This document shows, in pieces, positions 17,254 to 26,148 of a DNA stretch of 64,000 bases. The translations under genes were made by a program, and so were the position numbers. The DNA comes from an uncultured Alteromonadaceae bacterium (GTDB taxonomy: Bacteria > Pseudomonadota > Gammaproteobacteria > Enterobacterales > Alteromonadaceae): positions 1-64,000 of the forward strand of contig CANLWS010000015.1 in NCBI GenBank assembly GCA_947494925.1, given 5' to 3'. Under the pieces are notes generated by a model, which made no database searches, was not told the DNA's origin, and was given only the letters and a program-made list of their open reading frames with translations. The stretch's first letter is position 1. Every line of letters begins with the position of its first letter.

Positions 17254-18057
17254 ATGGATAGAAGTGATTGGGTTTCAGCGGCAACAACCGATATTGGTAC
17301 GGTACGCAAAGTCAATGAAGACGACTGCCTTGAAGCGCCTGAAGTCGGCATGTGGTGTGTCGCTGATGGAATGGGTGGGCATGAAAAAGGTGACGTTGCC
17401 AGTCGTATGATTGTTGACTATCTCAATTGCCTCAACAGTCCTGAATTTTATCCTTTAACGACACTTCAAATTACTGAAAGGCTACGCTCAGTCAACACAC
17501 GACTAGTTGAAATGGGCCGCATGTTACCTGAATCATCGGTAATAGGCAGTACAGTTGTGGTTTTGTTGTTTGACGATGAACAAGCCCATTGTATTTGGGC
17601 TGGTGACAGCCGAATTTACAGACTCCGTGATGGCAGCTTCAAGCAACTGACACGCGACCATAGTCAGGTTGAAGAAATGGTAGAAGCTGGCCTGTTGACT
17701 CCGGAAGAAGCTGAGGTTCATCCTTCTGCAAACGTAATTACCAGAGCAGTGGGTGCTAATGCGCATTTAGAGTTGGACGTAGTTAGCGCAGACCTGAAGC
17801 CCGGTGACCAATTTTTATTGTGTAGTGACGGACTGAACAAAGTTTTAACGGACAATGAGATCGCCGAAATGATTCGTGTTTGTGCGCTAAATTCCACCAC
17901 TGACAATCTTATTGAACGCGCCCTTGAAAGACAGGCCAGAGACAATGTAACCGCTATTTTGGTGCAGTTTAAAGGGGGAATCAGTGATCATCAGTCAAAC
18001 ACAGATCCGTTGCATTCGACCCAACCTCTAGATGACACGCTTCCCTTGCGGCGTTAA
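17254..18057 (+). CDS. pppA: PP2C-type Ser/Thr phosphatase (PppA)
   Basis: A 267-residue PPM/PP2C phosphatase that should reverse PpkA phosphorylation in the cytosol. The metal-binding aspartates are in NEDDCLEAP (near 28), VADGMGGHEKG (near 43), SDGL (near 193) and RDNVTAILVQF (near 234), and WAGDSRIYRLR is the usual central strand. The catalytic domain occupies almost the whole protein; a polar tail of about 25 residues ends in DDTLPLRR. GGTGG lies shortly upstream of the start. The gene is divergent from ppkA. TagF, which is fused to PppA in some species, is a separate gene here (41503-42186). Confidence 0.93.
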   Translation: MDRSDWVSAATTDIGTVRKVNEDDCLEAPEVGMWCVADGMGGHEKGDVASRMIVDYLNCLNSPEFYPLTTLQITERLRSVNTRLVEMGRMLPESSVIGSTVVVLLFDDEQAHCIWAGDSRIYRLRDGSFKQLTRDHSQVEEMVEAGLLTPEEAEVHPSANVITRAVGANAHLELDVVSADLKPGDQFLLCSDGLNKVLTDNEIAEMIRVCALNSTTDNLIERALERQARDNVTAILVQFKGGISDHQSNTDPLHSTQPLDDTLPLRR

Positions 18058-18073
18058 TAATAGAGCGAAAAAG

Positions 18074-18868
18074 CTAGGTCAAATCGATTAGATTCACTTC
18101 AGCCTGATCCTGGCCAGGATGGCCGCCAAACATGATTTTGTCTGGTGCGCCTTTAACTTTAATGAAGTAAGCGTCTTCGTCTGAAATCAGGTTTTGTAAA
18201 GCGCAGGCGGTGAAATTGACGCCACCAATCTCAGCTTCAATACCATTTTGAGCATATTCGTTAACCGATTTTTCAGGTAACTGCCCTCTTTTCCCCACAG
18301 CCTGAAATGCGATTTCTGCCCCCTCTCCTGCCAAACCAAACATCGCCCCTTTCCACGCTTCTTGGCCTTTTGCCGGACCCACTTCATACCATTGGCCGAT
18401 ATGAGAATGGGCAATCACGGTAAAATGAAAATCTTGTTTCGGTTTTGCCACAGCCGGAGAAAAAGCAGCGGCAACCATTTTGGCATTCCAACCAGGGCCA
18501 GTATCCATAGTCTGCCAATGACTACTCAACATAGGCATTTCTGCAGCGCTGACTGAATCGATACATTGTACGAACACTTTTGCCTGGGCGTTCCGTTCAA
18601 GCATATTGCTTGCAATCATTGACAATGCGTAACGAATTCGTTTACTGGCAAAATCTTCGGCCCGTCCAGACAATAACCACAAGTCGGGGGCTTCATCACA
18701 GCACAACATGTCCGCTAGTTCTGTCCATACAGATTTTTCCAGATCGTCTATCCAGGGTGAACCGTTGACTTGCAATCCGACGGCCTGTAAGTCACCAATT
18801 GTGGCATGCAGCTCTTTTTGGTTGTTATCACCCGGCAACCAGGTTACCCAAATTTTTTTAGCAGACAT
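18074..18868 (-). CDS. Uncharacterised protein at the end of the hcp-vgrG operon
   Basis: A 264-residue protein with no signal peptide, membrane segment or recognised motif. The first half looks like an alpha/beta fold (KKIWVTWLPGD, PDLWLLSGRAEDFASKR); the second half is richer in glycine and beta strands. It is the last gene of the minus-strand hcp-vgrG-effector series, 60 bases after a small membrane-protein gene and convergent with pppA. Position makes it a candidate effector, immunity protein or chaperone of the T6SS, but the sequence does not decide between these. Confidence 0.7.
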   Translation of the reverse strand: MSAKKIWVTWLPGDNNQKELHATIGDLQAVGLQVNGSPWIDDLEKSVWTELADMLCCDEAPDLWLLSGRAEDFASKRIRYALSMIASNMLERNAQAKVFVQCIDSVSAAEMPMLSSHWQTMDTGPGWNAKMVAAAFSPAVAKPKQDFHFTVIAHSHIGQWYEVGPAKGQEAWKGAMFGLAGEGAEIAFQAVGKRGQLPEKSVNEYAQNGIEAEIGGVNFTACALQNLISDEDAYFIKVKGAPDKIMFGGHPGQDQAEVNLIDLT

Positions 18869-18928
18869 TCTAGCGATTCCTTTGTTGGTTATGTTTGTTT
18901 TGGCTGAAACTTCAAGCGTGAAAGCGTT

Positions 18929-19357
18929 TTAGCTTAATACGCCAACTTTTTCCCTGATCACTTTGTCAAATGCCCGATATCCATGCGTACTTTTGTGCAC
19001 TGCGTAAATTCGTTTGCCATTTTTATCGAGCAGATAGATAACCCCCATCATCGCATGATGATTTGTGGATGAAACCTCATCCCAGCTGTAATGGCTGGCT
19101 TTATTATCCTCTCCTACCGTCATTCCTTCTTCACTAAATGTGACTGGGTCAGAAACATATTTTGCGACGGGTATACAAACAAAAGTAGTATAAAGACTGA
19201 TGGCTGCAAAAAAGAATATTGGTGTAGCAGTTGCTAAACTTTCCGTCATAACCACTTTTGATCCCCAAATCCCTAAGCCAAGCGTTAGCAAAGGTAATAA
19301 AAGCAATACAATGAAGTATTGAATAAATTGAAGCCAAATGGGGTTTTTAATCATCAT
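18929..19357 (-). CDS. Small two-TM protein with a PH-like cytosolic tail
   Basis: A 142-residue membrane protein. Two hydrophobic segments (about 12-33 and 43-66) are followed by a soluble part of about 75 residues whose pattern (PVTFSEEGMTVGED, HYSWDEVSS, VIYLLDKNGKRIYAVHK) resembles bacterial PH-like domains such as YcxB. It lies 64 bases after the transglutaminase-fold gene and 60 before the 264-residue unknown. Small membrane proteins after an effector gene are often immunity proteins, so that is one reading; it could also be an unrelated envelope protein. Confidence 0.65.
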   Translation of the reverse strand: MMIKNPIWLQFIQYFIVLLLLPLLTLGLGIWGSKVVMTESLATATPIFFFAAISLYTTFVCIPVAKYVSDPVTFSEEGMTVGEDNKASHYSWDEVSSTNHHAMMGVIYLLDKNGKRIYAVHKSTHGYRAFDKVIREKVGVLS

Positions 19358-19421
19358 ATAATCCTTTAGTTAAATAGATTTAATCAGTTTAGCAATTCGT
19401 TTTAAATGCAGCTTAGCATGC

Positions 19422-20255
19422 TTAGACTGATAATTTTTCAATTGCTACTGATACTTTTAATTTCTGCTGCGGCGTTGTTGCCAACGCTCCGCTTAGAGGA
19501 ACAACATCAACATAATCTCGCCCGATGGCCATTTTTATATAGCGTTCATCAGTCCAACAGTTATTGGTTGGGTCTATGTCTCGCCAACCCAAGCCGGGAA
19601 AATAGACTGACACCCAAGCATGTGACGCCCCCTGGTATTCAACCTTGTGTTTGTACTTCTCAGTAAAGACATAACCGCTAACATAACATGCCAGAACATT
19701 GTTCATATTAAGAAGCGCGACCATCGACCTTGCAAAATCCTGACACACTCCTTTTTTGGTTTCCAGAACTTCGATTAGAGGTGTATTAATATCGGTGGCA
19801 AGTTGGTTATATTCGAAATTGTCAAAAATATATGCCGACAGATTTTCAGCAATCTGTTTTGTTTCATCTTCTTCCGGGTAAAAACAGTTCCAGAATTGTT
19901 TCCCGAAACGGTTTAGCTCAGATAATTCTTCTTCACGAAATAGTGAAGACCAATCCAATGCCTGCTCTAAACCCGCATGGTCGACGCAACGATTGCCACC
20001 TGACACTTCAACATTGGAAATGGATGAAACTTCCACTTTTTCCAGCATCTTGTCGAAAATCAAGCAGTGCTTTGTATTACCAAACTTGTCGCTACTAGTG
20101 ACACTTCGGTTCGGCAAAGGCATGCTGATCAATTTGTGATAAGTCAGTGATTGAATATCGTCTGAACGGGGTTCAAGGCAACACTCCAGTTCAAGATAAG
20201 GCACTGCATCTTTGAAAAAGTACGCAGTCTTGTGAGTAATTTGATACTGAGTCAT
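19422..20255 (-). CDS. Transglutaminase-like cysteine protease-fold protein
   Basis: About 277 residues. The N-terminal part (1-100) resembles the beta domain of bacterial transglutaminase-like proteins, and the core (about 130-235) carries the complete Cys-His-Asp triad: Cys171 in KKGVCQDFARS, His212 in GASHAWVSV and an Asp in WRDIDPTNN (226 or 228). The ATG at 20255 is chosen because it gives a 10-base gap to the PAAR-like gene, as for its neighbours; a TTG at 20276 would overlap that gene. Chromosomal relatives are usually housekeeping peptidases or amidases. Placement right behind a PAAR-like gene makes a T6SS effector possible. It has no signal peptide, which fits either view. Confidence 0.82.
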   Translation of the reverse strand: MTQYQITHKTAYFFKDAVPYLELECCLEPRSDDIQSLTYHKLISMPLPNRSVTSSDKFGNTKHCLIFDKMLEKVEVSSISNVEVSGGNRCVDHAGLEQALDWSSLFREEELSELNRFGKQFWNCFYPEEDETKQIAENLSAYIFDNFEYNQLATDINTPLIEVLETKKGVCQDFARSMVALLNMNNVLACYVSGYVFTEKYKHKVEYQGASHAWVSVYFPGLGWRDIDPTNNCWTDERYIKMAIGRDYVDVVPLSGALATTPQQKLKVSVAIEKLSV

Positions 20256-20265
20256 TCCGGCAGGT

Positions 20266-20670
20266 CTACGGAGCAACCAGGACCTTCATTTGAGATGGAA
20301 CAGATTGTACAGCAGGTGGTGTATTTTTAGCGTTGTGTAATAGCTGGCAAGTATGATAAACCACGTTTTTACCCTCGGCTTTTACTTTGCTGCTCTGGGT
20401 TATAAATTCCGCTTCACCTTTAATTTTACCTGACACTACCCCGCCTGCAGAGCCTGCTTCATCACCGGAGGTCATAGTGGTTTTGGCGCCTTTAAGCGCA
20501 ACAGGTTGGTTAACGACTTTTACCTTCTTACTAAAAGTACTGGGATTTCCCTGGGCCACCATCGCAATATTTGGATAGGGAATGGGAATAGGACCAGCAG
20601 GCGATGGTGTTTTACATACATCGGGCATTGCTGTGCTCATTCCACCCGCTTTAGTCGTTACAGGGAACAT
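20266..20670 (-). CDS. PAAR-like spike-tip protein (DUF4150)
   Basis: A 134-residue protein of the DUF4150/PAAR-like group. The N-terminus (VTTKAGGMSTAMPDVCKTPSPAGPIPIPYPN) is the family signature, rich in Pro and Gly, and the middle (KGAKTTMTSGDEAGSAGGVVSG) matches the conserved second half. Such proteins form the sharp cap on the VgrG trimer and are released into target cells. It is encoded 10 bases after DUF3540 and just before the transglutaminase-like gene. There is no C-terminal toxin domain, so any cargo must bind non-covalently. Confidence 0.88.
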   Translation of the reverse strand: MFPVTTKAGGMSTAMPDVCKTPSPAGPIPIPYPNIAMVAQGNPSTFSKKVKVVNQPVALKGAKTTMTSGDEAGSAGGVVSGKIKGEAEFITQSSKVKAEGKNVVYHTCQLLHNAKNTPPAVQSVPSQMKVLVAP

Positions 20671-20680
20671 TTATTTGCCT

Positions 20681-21382
20681 TTATCCAAGATTAATTTTTT
20701 CACCGTCAATACGCACTTCTTTACGGGCTTTTTCAACAATTCTCTCACCTTTGACATGATAAGAACCATCTACCAAGGTGCGCATTCGTCCCGCTTTTAC
20801 CTGATTAAGATTTTCTACATCACGATACACATTTTTGGCCTTTTCAACCAGTCTTCCAACAGTGCTATTCACTTTACCTATTAACATTTTGGTGCGCTCA
20901 ACCGTCATTCCCAGAATACGTCCTTGGTAGGTCGCTTCTGTAATCTTTATATCACCTTTTGCGCTATCCAGATCTAACTCATGACAGTTCAGATTGATAT
21001 TTTGAGACGCTTCCAGATTAATGCTTCCTTTTTCAGCACGAAAATCAAGGTCGCCCAGGGGCACACTGACAATGACCTTGCCGGAATCATCATCTTCTTC
21101 AATCGTAAATCGTGCTGCATGCACCGCATCCTTCGCAGGAAGTACACCAATAACGTAGCCCGATGACAAATCTTCTCCGGCAACTAACACATTGTCGCCG
21201 ACTTTAGGCAAAGGTAATTGTCCCATAGCAAAACACGTCCAAAGCTCTACTTTTCGATCTTCTGTAGACAATGTAACACGTATTTTTTCTGCACTTTTTA
21301 CTTCCTCAACTGCACAGATGCGTACAAAGTTTTGGACTTGATTTATTTTGTCTGGAACAATGGAATTAAGCATTTTGTTCAC
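20681..21382 (-). CDS. DUF3540 protein of the VgrG-associated module
   Basis: A 233-residue protein of the DUF3540 family. Family members sit with vgrG, DUF2169 and DUF4150 genes in T6SS loci. An N-terminal OB-like part (about 20-85, including LPLPKVGDNVLVAGEDLSSGYVIGVLP) recalls the Gp5 domain of VgrG, and the second half has regular short strands (SINLEASQNINLNCHELDLDSAKGDIKI) that recall the VgrG beta-needle. It may therefore be a VgrG-like adaptor between the spike and the PAAR-like tip. It is 12 bases downstream of the pentapeptide gene. The exact biochemical role is not established to my knowledge. Confidence 0.82.
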   Translation of the reverse strand: MNKMLNSIVPDKINQVQNFVRICAVEEVKSAEKIRVTLSTEDRKVELWTCFAMGQLPLPKVGDNVLVAGEDLSSGYVIGVLPAKDAVHAARFTIEEDDDSGKVIVSVPLGDLDFRAEKGSINLEASQNINLNCHELDLDSAKGDIKITEATYQGRILGMTVERTKMLIGKVNSTVGRLVEKAKNVYRDVENLNQVKAGRMRTLVDGSYHVKGERIVEKARKEVRIDGEKINLG

Positions 21383-21394
21383 TCCAGTAATTTT

Positions 21395-23548
21395 TTAATG
21401 CGGCTGCCACAATTCTGCCTCAGCAAGCTGTTTATCTGTCTTACGTACGTTTTTAAGATTGGCGCCTCGCCACTTTGTTCCGTTGCTATCTATTCGATGT
21501 TGGTTCATACCCAACATATCCGCATCACTGAAATCTGCATTCAATAATCGACTGCGGGAAAAGTCTGCATAGTGACCTTTCACTTTACAAAATGAAGCAC
21601 CTGCGCACTCTGAATCAGAGATCATGGCTTCAGATATATCTGCCCCTACCCAATCAGTCAAAGCAAGTTTACACTCAATGAAACAACCTTGCGAAAAATC
21701 ACCAGCGGTTAACACCGCATGAGTCAGGTCGGCTCCATTAAAACTGGCAACCCTTGCCTTTACGTTTCGCAGAGCAGCCCCTTGAAGTTTAGCATTTGTA
21801 AAATCGCTACCTGTTAATTCTGAACCATCAAATCTAACCTGAGTCAGGGTACTCTCGGTAAAATTACATTCAGACAAGTCACAGGAGTGAAAATCAAACC
21901 CACTCAAATCAAGCTTCGAAAAATTACATCGAGGAAAATGCCCATTAGACACAATGACGTTTTCAAATTTTGTATCAGTAAAATTTATCCCATCACACTT
22001 GCTTTTACTTAAGTTACTTTGACTAATTTGCGAATCGATGAATTCTGTCTCACGCATTTCAGCATGTTCAAAATTTACCAACTCTATTACAGCACCGGTA
22101 AATTCAGTAAAATTGAGTGTTGCGCTGTTAAAATCGATGTCATGCAATTGCGCTTTTTGCAATTTCGCTTCAGACATATCGGCCTTAATCAGTTTTACAC
22201 CAGTCAATTTGGCCTCACTCATATCCGACTGACAGAAAGAAGATCCTGAAATGTCTGCATTGCTGAGATTGATTTGGCTCATATCCGATGCGTTAAAATT
22301 ACACGCTTCTACGATTAAACCTTCACATTCGGTGGCTACAAACAATGCATTTTCGGCATCAATGTTTTTGAGACTGGCACCGTTAAGATTAGCTTGGGAA
22401 AAGTCAGCCGAATGACAGCTGCTCTCTGACAAATTCACTCCGGCTAAGTTCGCACGGGATAAGTTTGCGTCATCTAACCTGGTCGCTTGTAAATTGACTC
22501 TCGTCAGGTCCAGGCCAGAAAAATTAGCGCCCTCAAGATCCGCGCCGCTAAAGTTAGTGTCACCGATTTCAGACTCGGAGAAGTCAACGTTTTTGAGAAC
22601 CGCATCTGCCAAAACCATACGACTAATTTGCTGAACATTTAGATATGCATTCGATAGATTTGCACCGCTGAAATCTGCATTGTCAACGATGCAGTCAGTC
22701 AAACTAGCAAAAGATAGATCAACGCCAGAAAAATTAGCGCCATGAAGATCACAATCGATAAAACTAGTATGCGCAAAATTGCAGCTACGAAGGTCCATCT
22801 TCGATAAATTCAGTCCTCTTAATTCCTGCTGCGCATAATTGCCAGCCATTTTTCCGGCTGTCGATAAGTCAAGAGCTTTGCCGAACAGGCCTTCAATGAT
22901 TGCGCCTGTAAATTCCGGTTTTACTGGAGAAACACGGTCAAGAGAGATTTCTTGCAAGTGACATCCGGCAAAGGACGCCCCTGAAATGTCAACATCTGTC
23001 ATTGAGGTCCCAATGATTTCCGATCTGTTGAAATTTGCCAGCGTCATGGTGCAAGAAGTAAACTGGCAGTTGCGTAATACCGTTTCCTGAAATTCCGATT
23101 CCTCAAATTTGCAATTATCAAATCCAGTATTATCTATTGATGCCTGGCTAAATGTTGCTGAGTTGAAAATAACGGATTCGAAAATGACATCTTTCAGAAT
23201 TGCATTGCTAAAATTGGAGTTGGATGCAAGGACTAATGGTGTTGTGGGCTGTTCGCCTGCCAAGGTCAAATCAGGGCTGCCAGAAACCCGTTGGTTACTT
23301 ACCAATGCATACTGCATATTCGATTCACTGAAATCTGCTCGTTCCAATTGACAGCCGAAGAATAGAGCTGAACTGAGGTTTGATCCGATAAATTTCGCAC
23401 CAATCAAATTCACATTCAGAAACATCATTGCTGATAAGTTCAGATTACTTAAATCTGCACCAACTAAATCCACATCTGCAATAACGTTCTGCTCTGGTCT
23501 TGAGCCATTGTGCAGTAGCCTGAGGATTGATTCTGCGGACATGGTCAT
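21395..23548 (-). CDS. Giant pentapeptide-repeat protein of the T6SS module
   Basis: A 717-residue protein built almost wholly from pentapeptide repeats of the A(D/N)LxX/F type, from about residue 25 to 700 (for example ANFSG, ADLEG, ANLSR, ADFSQ, ANLNG). Such repeats fold into a right-handed square beta-helix, here a rod of roughly 130 pentads. Its ATG overlaps the stop of the DUF2169 gene (ATGA), so it is made together with it. No enzymatic domain is visible. Other pentapeptide proteins mimic DNA (MfpA/Qnr), but the position here suggests a spike or adaptor part, or an effector. The sequence is repetitive at protein level but diverged at DNA level, so it is old. Confidence 0.88.
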   Translation of the reverse strand: MTMSAESILRLLHNGSRPEQNVIADVDLVGADLSNLNLSAMMFLNVNLIGAKFIGSNLSSALFFGCQLERADFSESNMQYALVSNQRVSGSPDLTLAGEQPTTPLVLASNSNFSNAILKDVIFESVIFNSATFSQASIDNTGFDNCKFEESEFQETVLRNCQFTSCTMTLANFNRSEIIGTSMTDVDISGASFAGCHLQEISLDRVSPVKPEFTGAIIEGLFGKALDLSTAGKMAGNYAQQELRGLNLSKMDLRSCNFAHTSFIDCDLHGANFSGVDLSFASLTDCIVDNADFSGANLSNAYLNVQQISRMVLADAVLKNVDFSESEIGDTNFSGADLEGANFSGLDLTRVNLQATRLDDANLSRANLAGVNLSESSCHSADFSQANLNGASLKNIDAENALFVATECEGLIVEACNFNASDMSQINLSNADISGSSFCQSDMSEAKLTGVKLIKADMSEAKLQKAQLHDIDFNSATLNFTEFTGAVIELVNFEHAEMRETEFIDSQISQSNLSKSKCDGINFTDTKFENVIVSNGHFPRCNFSKLDLSGFDFHSCDLSECNFTESTLTQVRFDGSELTGSDFTNAKLQGAALRNVKARVASFNGADLTHAVLTAGDFSQGCFIECKLALTDWVGADISEAMISDSECAGASFCKVKGHYADFSRSRLLNADFSDADMLGMNQHRIDSNGTKWRGANLKNVRKTDKQLAEAELWQPH

Positions 23549-26061
23549 AATTTAACCAACCCGAGTTCTATTTCAGTACGATGAATATTGGCGTTTTTCA
23601 AATTAAGGTTATTTAACTTTGCCTGACGAAATTCCGCACCAAATAGATTAGACGCACTCAGGTCGGTTCTGAGTAGGTTAGACTTAGCAAAACTTGCCTG
23701 AAACAAATTAAGACCGGACAACTTAGTATCGATCACATCTGCTTTTTTGAAGTTCGCTAATTTCATGTCACATTGATCAAATACTGCCCCAGACAGATTA
23801 GTACTTGAGAAATCAGAAGACTGTAATGAGATTTGACTGAACATAGCGTCTTGTAAATTATTCCCTTCAAAAATAATGCCTACCGCACTGCCGCCTGTTA
23901 CTTTTGCACCGAGGAAATTGCTTTCCTCACCCGCTCTGGTTTGATTCATCGTGCATTCCGTAAACATCACTTTAGGCGCTTCCACTGTCTCGAAAATTGC
24001 TTCAGAAAGCTCGCAATATTCGAATATAGCCAAGCTTAGCCTTGAGCTTGCAAAATTTGCCTGGCGAAGATTACTTTTACTCACAAATACTTCACGAAGG
24101 TTAGCATCGCTGAAATCACAACCCACGGCATCTATTTGTTCAAATTGACTTTGAGACAAATCCGCACCTTCAAATATCGATTCCAACAAAGATGCATTTA
24201 AAAAATTCCCGCCAGGAAGGGTACCATGGCTAAAGTCAGCGTAGGAAAGCGCAGCATCCGAAAAATTTGCTTTAATCATCACCACGCGTTGGCATTGGGA
24301 GCTAATAAAAGAACTATTGGAAAAGTCTGCAAAGGAAGCATCAACCTGATCCAATATCGCATTATTAAATATTGTCTTTTGGGCAATCACATACTGCAAT
24401 TTCGCATTGCTAAGATCAGCATCGGTAAAATCAGCGCCACACAAATTGGCACCGGATAGATTTGCCTTAGTAAGGTCAGCTTGTCTGAAGTTAACGCCTG
24501 ACAGGTCGCGATTAGATAAATCCACCCCGACTAAATCCATTTCTTCAAAACTAGCATTTTCAGCTAACATCTTATCTATTTTGTCTGACTTACTGGTAAT
24601 TTCAACTACGTTATCTGGAGCTTCTACACCTTGGCTTTCAGTTGCTTTAGTTAATTCAGTTAAGTCATGACCTTGTTCCGCCATAAACGCTGCTGCATCT
24701 TGATGGCTTTTTGCAATCAGATTTTCACCGTCCTCAGGAGAGACAGAATAATTCTCGAAAACCTTATGGCTAAATACATCTTCATTCATATCCAGCGACA
24801 ATAGATCGAGTATTTCCGCTGATGTGCCCGACTCTTTTAGCTTCTGTTTCAGTTGCGCCATTTCCTGACTGAAAATGTGTTCAATTGAGTCACTAGAGAC
24901 CTCTTCAGTGGCATCAGCCTCATCGGCCAGTTCTGACGCTACTTCTGGGATTGCTAATTCTTCCCCCTGTTCATCTTCAAACTCTTCGATCTCAAAAGGT
25001 TCATCAGTAGCGGCCAAAGAAGCCTGGAACTGTGCATGATAATGCTCATGAGGCAGCATTTGCTCAGCCATGTTTTCATGAAACAGACAAGCATGGCTAA
25101 GCTCTTCATATTCGTCAGACTGCACACCAACTAACCCGCGCCATAGAAGATAAACTTTCTGAGATTCCATATCCACATGCAAGGTATCCAGACGAAGCGT
25201 AATTTCGCTGAATATCTCTTGCTTATTCACGTTTCCAGTAACGAAAAGCCGTGGTCTAATTGCCGGAAGTTTGCTGGATAAGCTCGGAGTTTCTGGTCGC
25301 AGATTTTCAAAATAGAGTGTTTCATCACCGGACAAATAGTCTACTTGTTGATCTTGAGGGGCGGTGTTGAAATATCCCCAATTAAAATCCTTAGGAAAGC
25401 CCGGGAACTCCTCCTTCAACCATTTGTCGCCGTAAGTACCAGTTAAGGCAGTGCGATCTCCCCACCCCGTCTTCAATGGAGCAAATCCGGCAGGATCGGT
25501 TTTTTGTGAAGGAGACGTTAGATAATAATCTACATTTTCGATGTTGGGTAATGGCTGCGAATTGTCGTCCGCATCACCCCGAGAATGCTTAGCACCTTTT
25601 CCTACAGGGTTTTTCAGAAATGAATCTCCACCATAGGCATTTTCGTATGTCAGTGGAATTTCTCTGGATTCAGCGGAAAAAGGTTCAGGTTGTGAAGCAC
25701 TGCCCCAATGCCAGAAACGGTCATTAAATATGGCCAGAGATTTTTTCCATTCTCCAACAGCAAAGGTGACTTTACATCCGCCTTTGCCAGCTTGAGGGTA
25801 AGCGACACCTGACAGAGTGAGGTCGGCTTTTGGCTTATAAACTACAAAATCATTCGCATAATGCAGACTGGCATCTGGATTGTCGGCTACAAACACATCA
25901 CCCATGACTGTCGCAGCATCTTCGTCCTCAGAAAAACAAGCTCTATCGTTTTCAACCAAGTCAAAACAACCTTTAACCATTAAGGTCAAACTATTATTTG
26001 GCGGCTGCAACATGCCTGGCATCCAAGCCATTTTTAATTTGGTCTGATTAAACTGTTCCAA
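23545..26061 (-). CDS. DUF2169 protein fused to a pentapeptide-repeat domain
   Basis: About 838 residues. The first 320 or so match DUF2169 (PGMLQPPNNSLTLMVKGCFD, PLTYENAYGGDSFLKNPVGKG, LPNIENVDY). An acidic linker (about 350-500) follows, then about 330 residues of pentapeptide repeats to the end. DUF2169 proteins occur next to VgrG and PAAR-like genes and are thought to help load the spike tip. No signal peptide is present. The frame opens at a TTG at 26079, but the TTG at 26061 has AAGGA seven bases upstream and is preferred; an ATG at 26031 is also possible. The stop overlaps the next gene by four bases. Confidence 0.85.
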   Translation of the reverse strand: MEQFNQTKLKMAWMPGMLQPPNNSLTLMVKGCFDLVENDRACFSEDEDAATVMGDVFVADNPDASLHYANDFVVYKPKADLTLSGVAYPQAGKGGCKVTFAVGEWKKSLAIFNDRFWHWGSASQPEPFSAESREIPLTYENAYGGDSFLKNPVGKGAKHSRGDADDNSQPLPNIENVDYYLTSPSQKTDPAGFAPLKTGWGDRTALTGTYGDKWLKEEFPGFPKDFNWGYFNTAPQDQQVDYLSGDETLYFENLRPETPSLSSKLPAIRPRLFVTGNVNKQEIFSEITLRLDTLHVDMESQKVYLLWRGLVGVQSDEYEELSHACLFHENMAEQMLPHEHYHAQFQASLAATDEPFEIEEFEDEQGEELAIPEVASELADEADATEEVSSDSIEHIFSQEMAQLKQKLKESGTSAEILDLLSLDMNEDVFSHKVFENYSVSPEDGENLIAKSHQDAAAFMAEQGHDLTELTKATESQGVEAPDNVVEITSKSDKIDKMLAENASFEEMDLVGVDLSNRDLSGVNFRQADLTKANLSGANLCGADFTDADLSNAKLQYVIAQKTIFNNAILDQVDASFADFSNSSFISSQCQRVVMIKANFSDAALSYADFSHGTLPGGNFLNASLLESIFEGADLSQSQFEQIDAVGCDFSDANLREVFVSKSNLRQANFASSRLSLAIFEYCELSEAIFETVEAPKVMFTECTMNQTRAGEESNFLGAKVTGGSAVGIIFEGNNLQDAMFSQISLQSSDFSSTNLSGAVFDQCDMKLANFKKADVIDTKLSGLNLFQASFAKSNLLRTDLSASNLFGAEFRQAKLNNLNLKNANIHRTEIELGLVKL

Positions 26062-26148
26062 AATAATGTCCTTTTGCAATAGCGCTTGTGTGTTCCACTG
26101 CGAGACAATAATTGAGCTTTTTGATAAGGGAATTCAACACAGTAACGC

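Noticed and set aside
19406-19666. Plus-strand frame with a hydrophobic start (MLRLIIFQLLLILLISAAALLP) that looked like a small membrane protein
   Set aside because: It is antisense to the 3' part of the transglutaminase-fold gene, has no ribosome site, and its tail is not protein-like.
21395-26061. Repetitive look of the pentapeptide genes taken as a DNA repeat or array
   Set aside because: The periodicity is at protein level only; codons are diverged and there is no exact DNA repeat unit.
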